Shown here piece by piece: positions 10,532 to 23,932 of a stretch of DNA of 64,000 nt. This DNA comes from Acanthococcus lagerstroemiae. Its lineage: Eukaryota > Arthropoda > Insecta > Hemiptera > Eriococcidae. A model generated the notes under the pieces. The model saw only the letters and a list, made by a program, of their open reading frames with translations, did no database searches and was not told the DNA's origin. Where the stretch lies: contig CM063106.1 of assembly GCA_031841125.1 (NCBI GenBank), positions 18,042,001-18,106,000 on the forward strand. Direction: 5' to 3'. The number at the start of each line of letters is the position of its first letter. The stretch's first letter is position 1. The position numbers and the translations under genes were made by a program.

Positions 10532-13243
10532 TTAGAAACCGTGCACCTTCAACTGGTCTGGTTTCGCGAGGCCAGTTTTCGTCAACCACTGGCATATATT
10601 TTCGCGTTGATCCCCTTGTAACTGCAATACCTCGCCGTACTCAGGGTGCTCGATTACCGTTCCATTGCACGCGAATTCCTACAACAAAAACAATAGCATT
10701 AATTACGCATAAGCATTATGTACCATTCGGATTATACACTGAGTTGCACGCGAAAGCCAATTCTATCAGTAATAGTACAGGCAACAGTTCTCCTTGAAGT
10801 GGAACAGAAGGAAACGAATTTTGTTTCCAGGAAGCATGAGAGGAAGTACCACAAGGGTTCTCGAGTTCCACTATGTAATACATATAACTGAAATGGATCT
10901 CATCTGCTGTTTCTCATAACATGATTTGTTTCACGAATGGCTTGGAACTTGAATCCATGTAAATTATCCATCCCACTGAACATGTATGTTCAATACTCCA
11001 CTTCTTTCCAACCGTACACAAGACATTCAGAAGTATGAAGCAGATGTGATTCCTCTTATAGTTGATGTAATATAACAAAATATATCTCATCTCCTAGCTC
11101 AACTGATCCTTGATTCAGAATGATGTGAAAATGGAAACCATGTAGAAGTTGATGGGCTGGACAATAACAGGCTCATCATACTGGCTAACTTCAGTTTCTG
11201 TATCACTTCTTTCAATTAAGCGATCAAATTATATCACTAATTAAATCATTCCATCAATCAAATCAGAAAATCAACTGAAATGAAGAAACAGAGGTCCATG
11301 TCTCAGTTTACGAAGATTAATCTGAAACAGACTAGTTTTGATTCATATAACACGGTTGCATGAGATTAAATGAAATTTTTCACAAGTCTGACGAATTACA
11401 CGGGTCTATAATTGTCTTCAAGCACTATTAGGGCTAGCCAAACATTCGTTGATCAAAATATGATCAGCGTAAGTAAACCATCGATTGACTAATACTCGAT
11501 TCAGTTCCGAAAACGAACTAACTCATCATAAATTCACAAATTAATAAGTTGATGCCCACCAGCTCATATCAGAGAGTTCTTTCAATATAAATAAATACTA
11601 CGCTTTCTGAGAGTGAGACGAACTGAGCTGACGAATAAGTTAGAAATCTTCCAAAATAGGACAGTAAACAACTCATTAAATCTTAATTCATATTCGAACA
11701 GAAAGAATAATTTCCTCGGAATTATTAATACCCAACTGGTTTTCAAAGCAACTCCACGCCCAAGAGCTGATACGCAAACTTATTTTTTGAATTGAGAAAG
11801 TTAACTCTGTTTTGCGAAAGTTAAACCTATCATCCTGAGCGAAATTTTGCAATATGAGTTGACAGTCGATGAGTCTTTTGCAAAGAGTTCACAACTGATA
11901 AAACAACAAGAGAACTGACTCATGTTCCATCAGATTTTCATGTTTGATTCTTTTATAAACAGCAGTCTCAACACTCAAGAATCTATAAACGGAAAACAAA
12001 TCTCCAATACTGTACGACAGATATGATATTGAAGTAACACAACTCGTTTAGCCCTGCATAAGCTCCACTCCAGATAACCGCAGCCCGTACATTACTCACA
12101 GATCGAAGTCCAACCGCGATGATAGGCTTACCTTCTTACAAGCTCGTACAATCTTCTTTAAATCATAGTCTGATGATAAGCCTTGTACCGTTGTCAACGT
12201 TTTACGTCCGTTTCGCTGTTGGATTCTTATGTGCACGAAACCGTCTTGAACATTATCATCGGCGCCCTTAGTTGCATCAGCAAACGGGTCTGAAAGTACA
12301 AAGAACCATTCACAGTAGGAGCTGATTTAGGAAACTCATTACCAGAGTTCAACTGAAATGTATTAATGTCACGTTCAACATACGCTTCGGAAAAACGAAT
12401 TTGAGAATTTACGGCAAACGAACTCATTCATTCGAAGACAACAACCACCGTACACTCAATTCACACGTTGTATTTACGAAAATTAAACGTGCGGGCTAGA
12501 TTCTTTTTTCTTTGTTATATATCAAATTCGGCTGAGAATTTCAAGTATATCTGATTAGACAGGCATTAGGGCACGGATAAGATCATAATACATTTGCAAT
12601 AAAACGTCCATGATCAGATGCGACTAACATACACGACATGTCTACTTCGGGAATATATCGCCTAACTGATAGTATAAATTCAAAGAACGATATCTCATTT
12701 GTTCATGGACACTGAGTTGTATTTTTGGAGGTTGCATGATCAAAACAACTTGATTACGGCTCAGCATACTTCTTCCGTATCAAAACATATCATTCGTATA
12801 CTGCATGATTCATACTGCGAAGTAACGGGACTCGAGGTTAACATTATACTGTCAACACCCATCGAGTTCAATTCAACTTCCGATGAATTTCTTTACGCTT
12901 CAAATTTCCTCAAAATTTACCAATTTGCTGAAGATAAAATATCACATTTCGGATATGTCATAATACAAAGCGAAAGATTGTAATACAAGAGAATGAAACT
13001 ATTTCTTAATAAGAAAGGCAGATCACACGTCTACTTTCGCAACCTATTTTAAAATTATGATTATTTATCCGTAATTCGGGGTGAAACGGATGCGAATGTT
13101 GTTTCACGTTCTGAATGAGAATCACGTTCCGCATTGCGTGAGAACAAAACATTCTTACAGCCATTTTGAAAATTAGGCAAAATCGTATTTATAAATGAAT
13201 TAATTTACTTCTTACCGAATGTAGTAAGATTCTGGATGGACAT
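10532..13243 (-). CDS. eIF1: Eukaryotic translation initiation factor 1 (eIF1/SUI1), three coding exons
   Basis: eIF1 binds the 40S subunit near the P site and enforces correct AUG selection during scanning in the 43S pre-initiation complex. The coding exons are 13216-13243 (MSIQNLTTF plus one base), 12132-12289 (DPFADATKG through the RIQQRNGRKTLTTVQG block to VRACKK) and 10532-10678 (EFACNGTVIEHPEYGEVLQL to LKVHGF and TAA). All donors are GTAAG and both acceptors are AG; phases join exactly (28, 158 and 147 nt) to give 110 residues, the usual insect length. The SUI1 fold motifs (GRKTLTTVQG, ACNGTVIEHPEYGEVLQLQGDQR) are intact with no stop or frameshift. The start is set by the family N-terminus. 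Intron 1 is 926 bp and intron 2 is 1453 bp. Any 5' UTR exon above 13243 is not resolved. This is the only clearly functional host gene seen. Confidence 0.97.
12699..12983 (+). other. Unassigned 94-codon open frame inside eIF1 intron 1
   Basis: An ATG-started frame (MFMDTELYFWRLHDQNN and so on) lies antisense within the first intron of eIF1. I see no motif or family resemblance and no supporting splice sites. It may be chance or a relic of an inserted element. Confidence 0.15.
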
Positions 13244-14050
13244 GCGCCTTCAAAAACGATAATTATCTAGTAAAAAATATAGAAACACTTGAATTTTCTA
13301 ACGCAATCTGGCTTCGCCTTTTAACTTTCGAATTTCTTTCACAGTTTTCGCGTATCTCAGTCACGGTGTAAAATAGAAAATACTAGCACTTCGAACATTC
13401 GATGATGAAATGGAAGTTGGATCGTGGATGAAGGAAATTTTAAATTGAACAATGGACAAATCCACGACGATGGTACCAGAATGACAAATTGAAAAGTAGT
13501 CAACATTCCTGTTTTTTGTCTTCTCGGTTCATATGGAGTTTATTCGTGTGGCTACACTGATAAGAAACGTCTACTTTCTACACAACGTTGCCAAGTTGTG
13601 ATTTCGAGCCAGTGGACGTGCATCAAAATAACACCTCCCATAAAAGATCAAAGTAAGTATCGTCTGCATAGTTGAAGGCAGGCTTAAGAATCAGAAAGGA
13701 CCTTAATTCTCGCATTTACGCTAAATAAATATCCTTTCTCATGATTCAAACATCCATTCTTCGGAAAATTGATAATGTTATTGTTGTTAGTTGATAATTT
13801 CTGTGATAATAAATTGATAGTGTTCACCGTGGTTCGTGGTAACAATAACAAAACATGAGGAATTTATTTTATTCATTAATTAAATAAAATATTCCTAATG
13901 GTTTTTAAAACTAGTTGAATTAACTCCGTTCCGTGTTTCGTTACTTCAATTACCGCGTGTGTATCATGAATTACTATTCTCGCTACAGTTCCAAGGGGAG
14001 TCATCAGTCATTCGCTTCCTGGAATACAGTTGCGCCAAACTGATGTGAAT

Positions 14051-15850
14051 ATGTGCTTCAGTTGATTTTCTCAGCCACGTCCGCGATACAAACGGCTCAT
14101 AGATGATATATTCCCAACCCTACCGCAGGATGATTAGGTTAAGTGATGGAAAAGTTGACATTTTATGCGCTTTCCTCGGTCGTATTGGAGAGTACTTGTA
14201 TCAGAAAGCCAGTCGCGACATGACCACATCGCTGTGGAGGCCATAGACCAGTTGCTGGTTGCCTGCCGTTCGCAAACTCTTAATTTATTCGTCCAAATTT
14301 TTCTGCGAATAGTGCAAAAGTTACTCGAGTGTCCGGAATCAGAGTTACAAATCCTCGCTACGTAGTTGTTCGTCAGATTTGTGAACATCGAGGCAGGTAC
14401 ACCGTCTTATCATCGCAAGTATGATTTCCTCATTTCAAAATGTCCATGTGTCATAACAGCAATCAAGACCGCTCGATCCGAGATAGTATCCGGTTGGCTG
14501 GCATTAATGGGTTGTAAGGAGTCATCCGTAAAACGATATCCGATTACCTTGTCAAGAACATCTAGAAACCAGCGCATGTAGATAACATTCTTGTTGTACA
14601 ACATGCAGAATCCACGATTTAAGAATGACGAATATTTAACGGGCAGCACGGATTCGAATGAACTGTTGAATTGTAACGAAGCGGAGGAGAAAGATTCGAC
14701 AGCGTTGACAGCTTGGCAGAGTCTTGTTTCCGCGAGCTAGTCGGGCGAGCGTCCTTTGGTCATGTGAAACGTGTAATCACCGACTTACGCAGCTGTTTCC
14801 AAATCCTTCACCGTTCACTGTTTCGGCTGGATCATGTTTTCTATTCAGTCTCAGTATTTATCTTTTTCATTAATTAAGATTCCTGGAGCTTTTAGCATCT
14901 TTTGGACTACCTTGTCATGGCCATTTTCTGATGTCACGTGAAGCGGCTCGAAGCCAACTGTCGAGCCATTGGTTTTGAGTTTAACTTTCGAAAAATACTC
15001 TCGCAGCGATTCGATATTCATGCGACACGGATCCGAAATTTACGCCAGCTTATGCGAATCTGTGGACCATAAAAATTCCGTCGATAATGTGGAAGCTGTT
15101 TAAAAAAAGCTTACCATGTTGTGCATCGAATTGACCAACGAGGACACAATCAATGACTTTTTCCATGATGTAGTGAATATTCATGATTTGGCATTGACGA
15201 ACGATTCTCTATCGAATGTTCTGAAATATCAGTTGCATACGATCGTAGTTTGCTTTATGTCGTTGGTAGCGCACGTCCTCGACGTTAACTCCGTTGCAGA
15301 AATACATGAGTACCACTATCCGAACGAGGAAGGACGTAAAAGCGCAACATTTGCTACCAGACTTGCGTACGCACTACGAAATCCTGCCGGAGTTCGCCTT
15401 ACCCAGGAGTGTACTTCCAGATCAGTCGACTTCGGTGGAGTGCCTCAAAGAGGCCAATATCGATATTACCAATTTGAGTCCTAAAAGTGGTCACTCTCTC
15501 GGAAAGAATCTGCCGTAGTTCATCGTCACAGCTGGGTCGAGAGTGCTCTAGTCCCCAGCCTGTCCGATTCAGTTTCTCAGAGTTCAGTAGCATCTCCTCG
15601 TCACCGTGTTTGGAACGCAAGTGTCCCTACGAAAATCTGACCTTCAAGGCGATGAAACGTGAGCGCCGAGAAACAGCGCGAGCAAGAAGCGGAGCGCAAT
15701 GCTCAGTTATTCGAAAATCACTTCCATTCGCTGATCTGGTTATCCTATGGAATCGCTGCGAAGATACATTACCCTACAAACTGGGTGAGATATTCAAGAA
15801 CTTGAACACGGACAATAGTGTGCCGACTACGGTGAAACACCGTCGGACGT
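14051..15850 (+). pseudogene. EFR3: Processed pseudogene of EFR3 / rolling blackout
   Basis: EFR3 is the palmitoylated plasma-membrane scaffold that recruits PI4-kinase III alpha with TTC7. The plus strand holds its protein in pieces, in order and without introns: an N-terminal PRPRYKRLIDDIFP block (about 14076), MEKLTFYALSS, then GRIGEYLYQKASRDM in another frame, AVEAIDQLLVACRSQTLNLF, FVRFVNIEAGTPSYHRKYDF, IMFSIQSQY, LCIELTNEDTINDFF, HDLALTNDSLSNVLKYQLH, HLLPDLRTHYEILPEFALP, SVECLKEANIDI and finally ENLTFKAMKR and a FADLV segment near the C terminus. Several internal stops and frameshifts separate them. EFR3 proteins are about 800 residues, so the body is strongly shortened between about 14580 and 15110. 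Loss of all introns points to retrotransposition of an mRNA. No clear poly(A) tail or target duplication remains. Confidence 0.9.
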
Positions 15851-17610
15851 AAGACGCCGGTGGGCGTAGTCCGTTCATATAATTATTATCAATATATATT
15901 TTTATTAAGTTTTATGTTTTATGTCCTATGTTTTGCAGCCGACATGCTGCTCATTACAGAAATCAAAATCTAATTACAAAAAATTATTAACGAGGGATAT
16001 CAGTAAATTTTACAATTGCGAACAGAAAGAATGTTGTAAACTTTGTTTCCAGAATGCTTCGTTTATTAGTTGTTCTCCGGTATTACCTCGTCCCTTTGTC
16101 GGCCTTATTCTAATGGAATGAGTATTTTTTAATCTCTTCATACGCTTCTTTCAGTGTTCGATGTTACTCTTTTACTCCGTTGTATTATTTTTAATGTTGT
16201 GGAATCATCAGGTAATTAACGCGTGTATTTTGAAGTCTGCCGTATTATGTGGTTTTGTTTTTGATTATTGCGTGTTGGTATGTTTGTTAATTAATTTATA
16301 ATACATAATGGTGAAAAAATGACTAATATTATCCTAAACTTGTACCTTTCAACATATAAATAGTATGTTTTCGTTACCCTGTCCAAGATTCATGTTCAAT
16401 TGCATATGGAGTAGGCTCAAACCTCGAAAGTGAAGACTAAAAAATTTGAGCCCGGTTCGGCGAGTGTCTATTCACACGCCGACAAAATTAGACAGATCAA
16501 CTAAGAACTGAATTTGGATACGAGAAATGTTTTTATCGCTCTTAAAATTGAAAAAAAATAAAAAAAATGAAAAGACCAGTGTTGACAGGGGCGTTGTGAG
16601 CCCTGTTGGCGAGATGAGCTGGAATTAGATAAGAAATACGGACTCGGCAAAAACTTGTTGAGACAAGAAAAAAAAAGTAAACGATCCTCGTATTTTGTCT
16701 ACTAAGTATCAAATACAAATTACTTGGCTGAAACCAAACGAAAACTTGCCGGAAAATGCAGACTCTGTTCAAACATTTTTTATGTAAGCACCAAAAAAAG
16801 TGAGAAAAATCTCAAAAGCTTGACTGTTTTTTTATATATTGCCGATTAGTTTTGAAAATAGTCGATGGTTCAACAATTTTTCATTGAAGTCAAAGAAGAA
16901 AATCATCAATTTTTTTGTTTTGCCGACTGATGGTCCAAAACGCCGATTAAATAGAATTTGTTGGAAAATGCCGACTTCGAAGATTCGTGGAGAGACCGAA
17001 AATTAGGTTTCCTAGGTCGCTGAGTCCGTTTCTGATAACTAATTCACTCCCAAGTTCCTGGAGGAGAAAGGTAGGAGCTAAAATTTTTATTGAAGTAAGT
17101 TTTGTACATCAGATTTTTCAAGTTGCTGAATTCGTTTTTGACATCAATTTGACTTGAAAATCAATATTATGGCACCTGAGCCGGGACAGGGAACACGATC
17201 TTAATAAAAAAACATCATGTGAATGTATTAATATCCGATAGATAATATTATTCGTCCATATTTTGGACCCTAGAAAGATCAGGGAACCCGCAGTCCAATA
17301 TGGAATTCAGTTAAAACAGAGCACCGTGAACAGGTCGACCAGGATATGCTTTACTGTACAGGATGGGTTTGAAGATATTCTGTGGGATCACATCTGGTCA
17401 CTTTGCAACAAATTGTATCATAAAATATGTACAAGTATTAGTTAAATATACATGTAGATTCATTATTACTGGTTACCGGTAAAATTGTTGAATTGGAAAA
17501 ATGAAAAAATAAAAAAATTCCGCCGACGGACAATGAAGAAATAATAAGACCAATCAGAAATATTTTTAAATTCTGTTAAAGAGCCGCATAAATATTTGAT
17601 ACATAATTAT
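15851..17610. other. Gene-free region with scattered GCCGA words
   Basis: No gene supported. The words GCCGAC and GCCGATTA recur at 16474, 16842, 16922, 16942 and 16970, and TTGGAAAATGCCGAC-like segments occur twice, suggesting a degraded repeat. An open frame at 17263-17445 has no recognisable family. Confidence 0.35.
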
Positions 17611-17880
17611 GAACGTTGTTTTAAGCGTCACAGAACCAACCGACATTTGTTGACAAGATGAGTCTTTTATTATACGAGTAGTATCGTGGGAAAGAGCGTA
17701 AAAAGTAGAATTTTCCAAAATGGGGCCTCCGATTCAAAAATGTTTATACTCATGTTGAAAAAAAATTATCAGTAAACGCTATGTCATATAGTTTCTAACT
17801 TACGTGGCTCTTGAACTTCAAATCACAGTCTCAAAAAATACATTTTGTTTGTTGGTTCTGTTACGCTTAACAGCGTCCAT
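17611..17880. mobile_element. MITE family A, copy 2 (inverted relative to copy 1)
   Basis: The ends are GAACGTTGTTTTAAGCG and, inverted, GGACGCTGTTAAGCG. The reverse complement aligns with 2916-3178 over the full length with substitutions and small indels, including GTCAACAAATGTCGGTTGG and ACGCTCTTTCC words. The two copies show that this is a dispersed family and fix its ends to within a few bases. An AT-rich flank (ATAATTAT and ATATAATTG) borders it. Confidence 0.85.
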
Positions 17881-18973
17881 ATAATTGTCTTCTGAAAAAA
17901 CTGTGTTTCATTTACTGTCCACAGATGCCCCCTAAGCCAACGAAAACTGAACATCATACATACTTATAACATGTATTGCATGAGTTCTTCAAACCCTTCT
18001 CTTTCGAAATCCGGTTCGTAGAAAAAAAAATCATTAGTTATTGGTTTACCGACATCGCCGATTTCTGAAATGTTGACGTTGAAATACAAAAGCTCCGTTC
18101 AGTACAGAAACACGATTACTTCAGTGCATTATTGAAAAGTCCTCAATGTTGTGTTTTGTCATTTTTTTATACCTATACATACCTATATATTTCTATCATG
18201 AAAGAGAGGTTAACGAGCCGGAGCCTCAGTCGGGACCAAAGCCAAAACATCGGGTAGAAAACTTCAAAAACACAATTTCTGGGGAACTCAACTTCAAATT
18301 TTGACTTCTTTTTGTCCAACTTTTCTTTTTTTCAGGATAACAAAGCAGAGGAGAGTCGCATTACCATGAAAATTACGCGGAATAACTAAAAATACTCCTA
18401 CACCCGCAAAAATGCTTAAAACAGAACTGATTTCTGCTTGTGCACGATAAATTATACGTCTACGACTGAATATTGAATGTTCTAACATGAGAAAAATCAC
18501 GTCCACAGGTATAAATTGAGAATAAATTAGATAGATATTTGATGCACACTCTGTTTGAAATCTTTTATCATCTTACGTAGAGGTACCTATATACATAAAA
18601 ATTGTACGATTCATTGAAAAAGAATCTGCCTTGTATAACAACAAAATATTTAGCAGAAAGATTTATAATAAGTCGGTACTCATGTAATTCACAACTATAG
18701 GCCAATGATAAGAAATTACATTAACAATTTTGTTTTTACTGGAATACAGCAAACAAATAATAACACTATAATCGCAGTTGTAACTATCACGAGGAAGTAA
18801 AATACGATGAATAAGTATCTAACATGCAGATTTGCATTAAGGATGTTATACTTCATGTTGGTACTCTGATTTGTAACATTCATATATATTGTTTATCAGA
18901 TCAATTTAATTCCGCAGGAGAGCTATAACATAAACTCTAGAAACAGAGAACAGCTTCTTCTTTTTTTATTTTT

Positions 18974-19246
18974 TCAATTTATGTTTAGGCATTCGAAAAT
19001 TGGAAAATTGAGGGGAAAAAGATGGTAGCTAACTATAAAAGTAATGGGAGGATGTGAATGCATAGAACGGTGTTCTCTCTTCGCTCCCCAAAACAAATAG
19101 GCAGCGATCGCGTTCAATATGCTCATGCCGGTGAGGCCGCCGATCAATTTATCGGCTACGACGGCGCGTGGCGGCACACAGTTCTTGTCCATTGTGCTCA
19201 GTGTTAGCCGAGGATCCGGACCCGAGAATATTGACTCCGATGACAT
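18974..19246 (-). other. Unassigned 90-codon open frame, relatively GC-rich
   Basis: The frame reads MSSESIFSGPDPRLTLS, then MDKNCVPPRAVVADKLIGG and a hydrophobic LTGMSILNAIAAYLFWG segment that could span a membrane. Its base composition (19100-19215) is clearly richer in G and C than its surroundings, which is unusual here. I recognise no family. It could be a host exon or a fragment of an inserted element. Confidence 0.25.
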
Positions 19247-21066
19247 CTCAAGTTCCTGCTCCAGGGATGGAGCTCCGGTCTAACTCCAACTCCAATTCCA
19301 TAGTTTTTGTAAGGTAATAATAGGTACACACTTGACGTAGGCATTGGACACGAAATGCTGGCATGCTGAGACTGTTAAAAATGCTCATCTGTATTTAGAA
19401 AAAAGGGAAACATCAAACGATAAAGCAATAAAGAGCATACAAAATTTATGAACATGGATCCACAGATGACAGACACAAATTACTGGTCAGTCAAGATGAG
19501 GCGTTAAAATGTAAGGTCAAAGATCGAATCACACGATTTTGGTTATTTAATTGCAGAAAAAACACACAAAATGAAAACAGAGAGGAAAAAAGTAGCTGCG
19601 GAATTACGTACCTCATTGTTCCAACTTCCTGAAGTCAAAATTTGGTGAATTTGTTGAATTTTACTGACTGCGATTCAACTCAGACTCCACCTAGAAATGG
19701 TAACTCTATAGTTCCAGATCCGTGATGTTTACCTGTTACCTAGTGACATAAAGTAAACATTAAACTTCAGAATTTTGTAAATTACAAAACGAAGAAGTTA
19801 TTTAAGCCGGCCATGTCGTCATCGAGCACTGCCAGTTCACGGTCTTTCCAAAAGTATTGCCTGTTCATTGCCAATCACAGTGAGAATGCTGCCGAAGCCA
19901 AATACTGTCTGGCAATGGACTGGCAGAATTCTCAGGTGTTTCGGCAGTATTTGTTGGGTATCACACCAGGATGACTACCACTTTTCCTGCCAGCTGCAAA
20001 TCCGTTGGCAGTCATGGCGAGCTTTTTTGATACCTGTATTATTTTTTGACGAATAGATTTCGGAGGATTCTGTATGTTTGGTACTATACCAAGTGAAAAC
20101 TCAGCCTATTGCTGACTTGCCTCTGTTGCAAAATTTTCCCTTGAAATTTCTTCGAATGTGGTATTTTGTAAATAAAGAAGAAAAAAAAAGTGATACTTGA
20201 ATACATGCGAGTAGGAAAAGAGAAAAAAAAATGAAATATGATCACTTTTAACAAACACACTGAATTAAGGTAAGCACCTTACCTAAGTATAAAAGTATCA
20301 GTTAAGAATATCTATCGAAGCGGACCTCTAGATGAAATCAGAAACCCCGACAGTTTAGTATATCACTCTATTCTAAAAGTATAAGCATTTCAAAACATGA
20401 TTCGTCTCCGCAGTCATTTAATTACCCAGATGTATCACGTTGTCAAACTACAAATACATACTTACTATGTAGATTTGAAATTTCATTTCAATTACTTTTT
20501 CAGTTTTAGCCCACGGGAACTCTGCTGGTGGATACTGATGGAGAAATATAATAATTGCATTTCATGAAGAATAATGCTGTATGCATAGGCATGCACATAT
20601 ACTTCGCAGTTTTGAAGGGTACATCAAGATGTTTGACTCAGACAAATTCCTCTAGTTCTCATCAATTTGTACTTTGAGAGTCATCGCAGACGTTCAAAAT
20701 TCCAGGTCGGCGCTTCTTCCAAATTCACCAAATAGATAATAAATTATAGAAACTGATACAAATTAACAGTGAACAATTCATATTTACAACTGAGGAAAAA
20801 TTAAATATTTCAGTTACTTAATCAATTCCAAATAGCATACGATGTTTCAAATATCTTTGTTTGAGGACGCCAGACATCCAATAAATCTAACATTCCGCAA
20901 TACTCAAAATTTAGACTATTAGAGGGGGTTTGTAAGCTCCCTTTTCAATAAATTAATTATAATATTTGTTAATCCTTTTATCTGTTGTTTATCTTACCGT
21001 ATGAAAACAAGTAAATATGAACATGTTTTTTTTATTATTTGCTTTGTGTAGAGGGGATTGATAACG

Positions 21067-21074
21067 TGACGTCA
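21067..21074. promoter_or_regulatory. CRE/ATF-type palindrome TGACGTCA
   Basis: The perfect 8-bp CRE consensus sits in GATAACGTGACGTCACGG. Such sites bind CREB/ATF bZIP factors in animal promoters. No gene start can be shown next to it, so it may be chance. Confidence 0.25.
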
Positions 21075-23932
21075 CGGATCATTAATCAGTGTGAGCTTTC
21101 CGGAAGCTAATCAGCTGCTAGAATCATAATGCAGTTCACGTGAAGGCCTCCTAGCCACAGTCATAGGTCTGTTTCTGGTAATGGTACAAGTGGTACATTC
21201 ACGATTACAATGGGGTACATTTTTGATACGTTCTGTTTGGCAACGCTGCTCTTCTTACTTGCGACGTCTGAAATGGAAACTAAGATGACTTCCTTTTAAT
21301 TTTCAAGTGCTGTGCGTTATGGTTGTATTTATCGGCAAAATTTGTTCGATGTGCGAATTAAACTTTAATAAGTGGCTTTTCTCAAATATTGTGCTGTAGT
21401 ATATTAATCGAAAGTGTACTTTATGAGATTAACGTTTATTTTATTGTGAAATGCTAGTAAATTACTTCTAATTTGCAATATTGTTAAACATTGCTTCCGG
21501 ACGGTAATCAAGTTCCACAAATCGAGTATGTACTAAATAATTTCATATTTTATGCCGCTTTTTGTGTATAATTCCGATAGCTCCAATAACCCGATCATTT
21601 GAAGCTGGCAGAAATAATTTTTCAATGGGAATAAAACTTGATTTTCGCTATAATAGCACCCATGTGGTCTGATTCCCGCCATTTGTATTCAGATGGTACC
21701 ATGCACCTGTGCATAGGCCCGAAACCATTGTTCCCGGAACCATTACATTTCATTGTTCGGCTGTGTCCGCCATTTTCGGAAATAGGCTTTAGTTGTCGGC
21801 TGGGCATTTTGATGCGCATACGTTCCTCAAATTTTTACGTGACATTTTAATTTTATAACTCCGTCTTTGCGAATTTCGATTTAAATTCTTTTCGAAATAA
21901 GTGTGAATACTCACGAGTAAGTAGTAACCCGTGCTTTTACTTCCTTTAGTTGGTTTTGGGTGTTGTTAGTACGTAAGCTCGTGAAATGCAAATTCATCCA
22001 CGTGCTTGTCTATGTACAAATTTGAAATAATGTTCTAAAAGGGTTAATTTGTATGGTTCTGGTTAATTTAGATCTGTTTTGTATGGTTCGGGCTTTCATA
22101 ATAGTTACATCATGTTAGAAATTCGAGGATGCAACAAGTGGTCTGTTGGGCAAGCGGTGTTGCTTGTTGGCGGGTACATGTGAGCATTTCTTGTCTCTTG
22201 AACCATTGAGTCAGTTTTAATATAGCTTAAAGCCTCGAATAGTAGAAATGGTATCTTGTTTGTTTGGTTCGAATTGTAAATGCCGTCCAATAAGACGTGT
22301 GTATTTGCCGAATTTCATTTCTCGAATTTTTGGCCTAAACATTTCCACTGACTGGATAAGGCTCCTGCACAGTGAACATGTATACCCAACTTCATCATGG
22401 CAAATATTTGCTCAATCTTGACGAACATTTGCATACGTTTGTTTTTAAGGCATTCACGCGCATTGTCTGGGAGCCGAGGCAAGCATTCGATCATGTACAC
22501 CGAATAGCCATCATCTCTTTGACTTATGCATAATTTACCGGCAACTACCGGAATCCCGACGAACAGTCGCCGAGCGTTTCTCAGTACCGATCCTTATCAG
22601 CTTGCTTCCACACGGTGCGCGAATGCAGACAATATTCGCCAAATACACGCATCATATGGGACCGGCTTGAAATACAGTGTTTTGTACCATTGCCGTCGTG
22701 TATCTAGTTCATTTCCTATTGAGTTCGGACAAATGATCGGAACACCTAGAAAGCTACACAGTCAGTGCGTTAATGTTAGTTCGTGAGAAAATTTAAGGTC
22801 CATCGCATCCGTATTTCTTAGCTCCTTACAAAATTTAATTTGAAATTGTATACAGAGTCTGGATGAGCAGTCGCCGATTTGGAAACAGTCGAATTTCAGG
22901 AGACGTCCGTCACCACCGTGTTGCCTGGTGTTGTATTACCTGGTGTATTACGAACAGTTACATCTCACTGAACGAATATAATCATCGGGTTCCTACCAGA
23001 TTTTGAACAAGGTCCTAGGGGTTCTTTACCGAGCAAAATTGAAGCATTCTGCGTGTATACGTTTCTCCAGAGAAATGTGGAGCGAAGTAAGTTCTGGTGT
23101 ACAACATAAATTTAGAGTTGGAGCTTGGTGGAAAGTTGAGAATGTTAGTTAATTGGACTCTTATCAACTCATGCTCGAGTTGACGAAAAGTTGACAGATC
23201 GGAAGAACAAAATTTAGTATCAATGTCCTTAAATGATCTGGTACGAGCCAAGAAAGAAACCAGAAGTGGATATTCGTGTCAGATCTGTTTGTTTTTCCTT
23301 CAACTCCGAGTTCCTAGGTATAATTTTAGCTTTAAATATAAATCATTTACTCAAGTTACGCATGATACAGGTGATGAAATGTCGAGGAACTACTTTCGCC
23401 TCATAAACGTTCTCATATTCGTGTTCCTGAAAAGTTTTCAACACCGTTGAGAAGACAAGATGCTGTAAGTACGTAAATTAAATTCGGTGTGTTCTTACAT
23501 TTGTTTGTTAATGTCCGCTATAATTCGTTTCTTACCAGACGTGGATACGCGGGAGGTAATGGGGACAATGACCCTTCCCAGAGAAAACCATTGAAATTCA
23601 AAACTCTTCAAAAATAGCAGTCTTATGTATAGTCTTCAACAAAAGTCTGCTAGAGTCTTGGAAGAGTTTCCAGGGGCGTTCCGAAAGGGGAGAAGGGGAT
23701 GTATATCCCTCAAATATTTTTGGCAGTCGGCAAATTTACCCAAAATTATATTAAAGTCGGCTGCACTTTCAATATGAGTTTGCTAAATCACCGACATTAT
23801 CACAAAGTCTATAAATTAATGACTAAGCTTTCAAAAATTTCCATTCGACGCCATCCAAAGAGGATTGATGAAAATTGTATGTACTATTGGAACCTTTCTG
23901 TGAAGCTTTTTGTATACCTGCTGATACAAAGA

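Larger units (their letters stand above)
17881..23930. other. Long gene-poor region
   Basis: Six kilobases without a gene I can support. Notable contents are a relatively GC-rich minus-strand open frame at 18974-19246, a GCCGAA/TTCGGC-rich stretch with local inverted words at 19810-20030, a perfect TGACGTCA palindrome at 21067-21074, and unassigned open frames at 22105-22786. None shows a domain signature. Confidence 0.35.
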
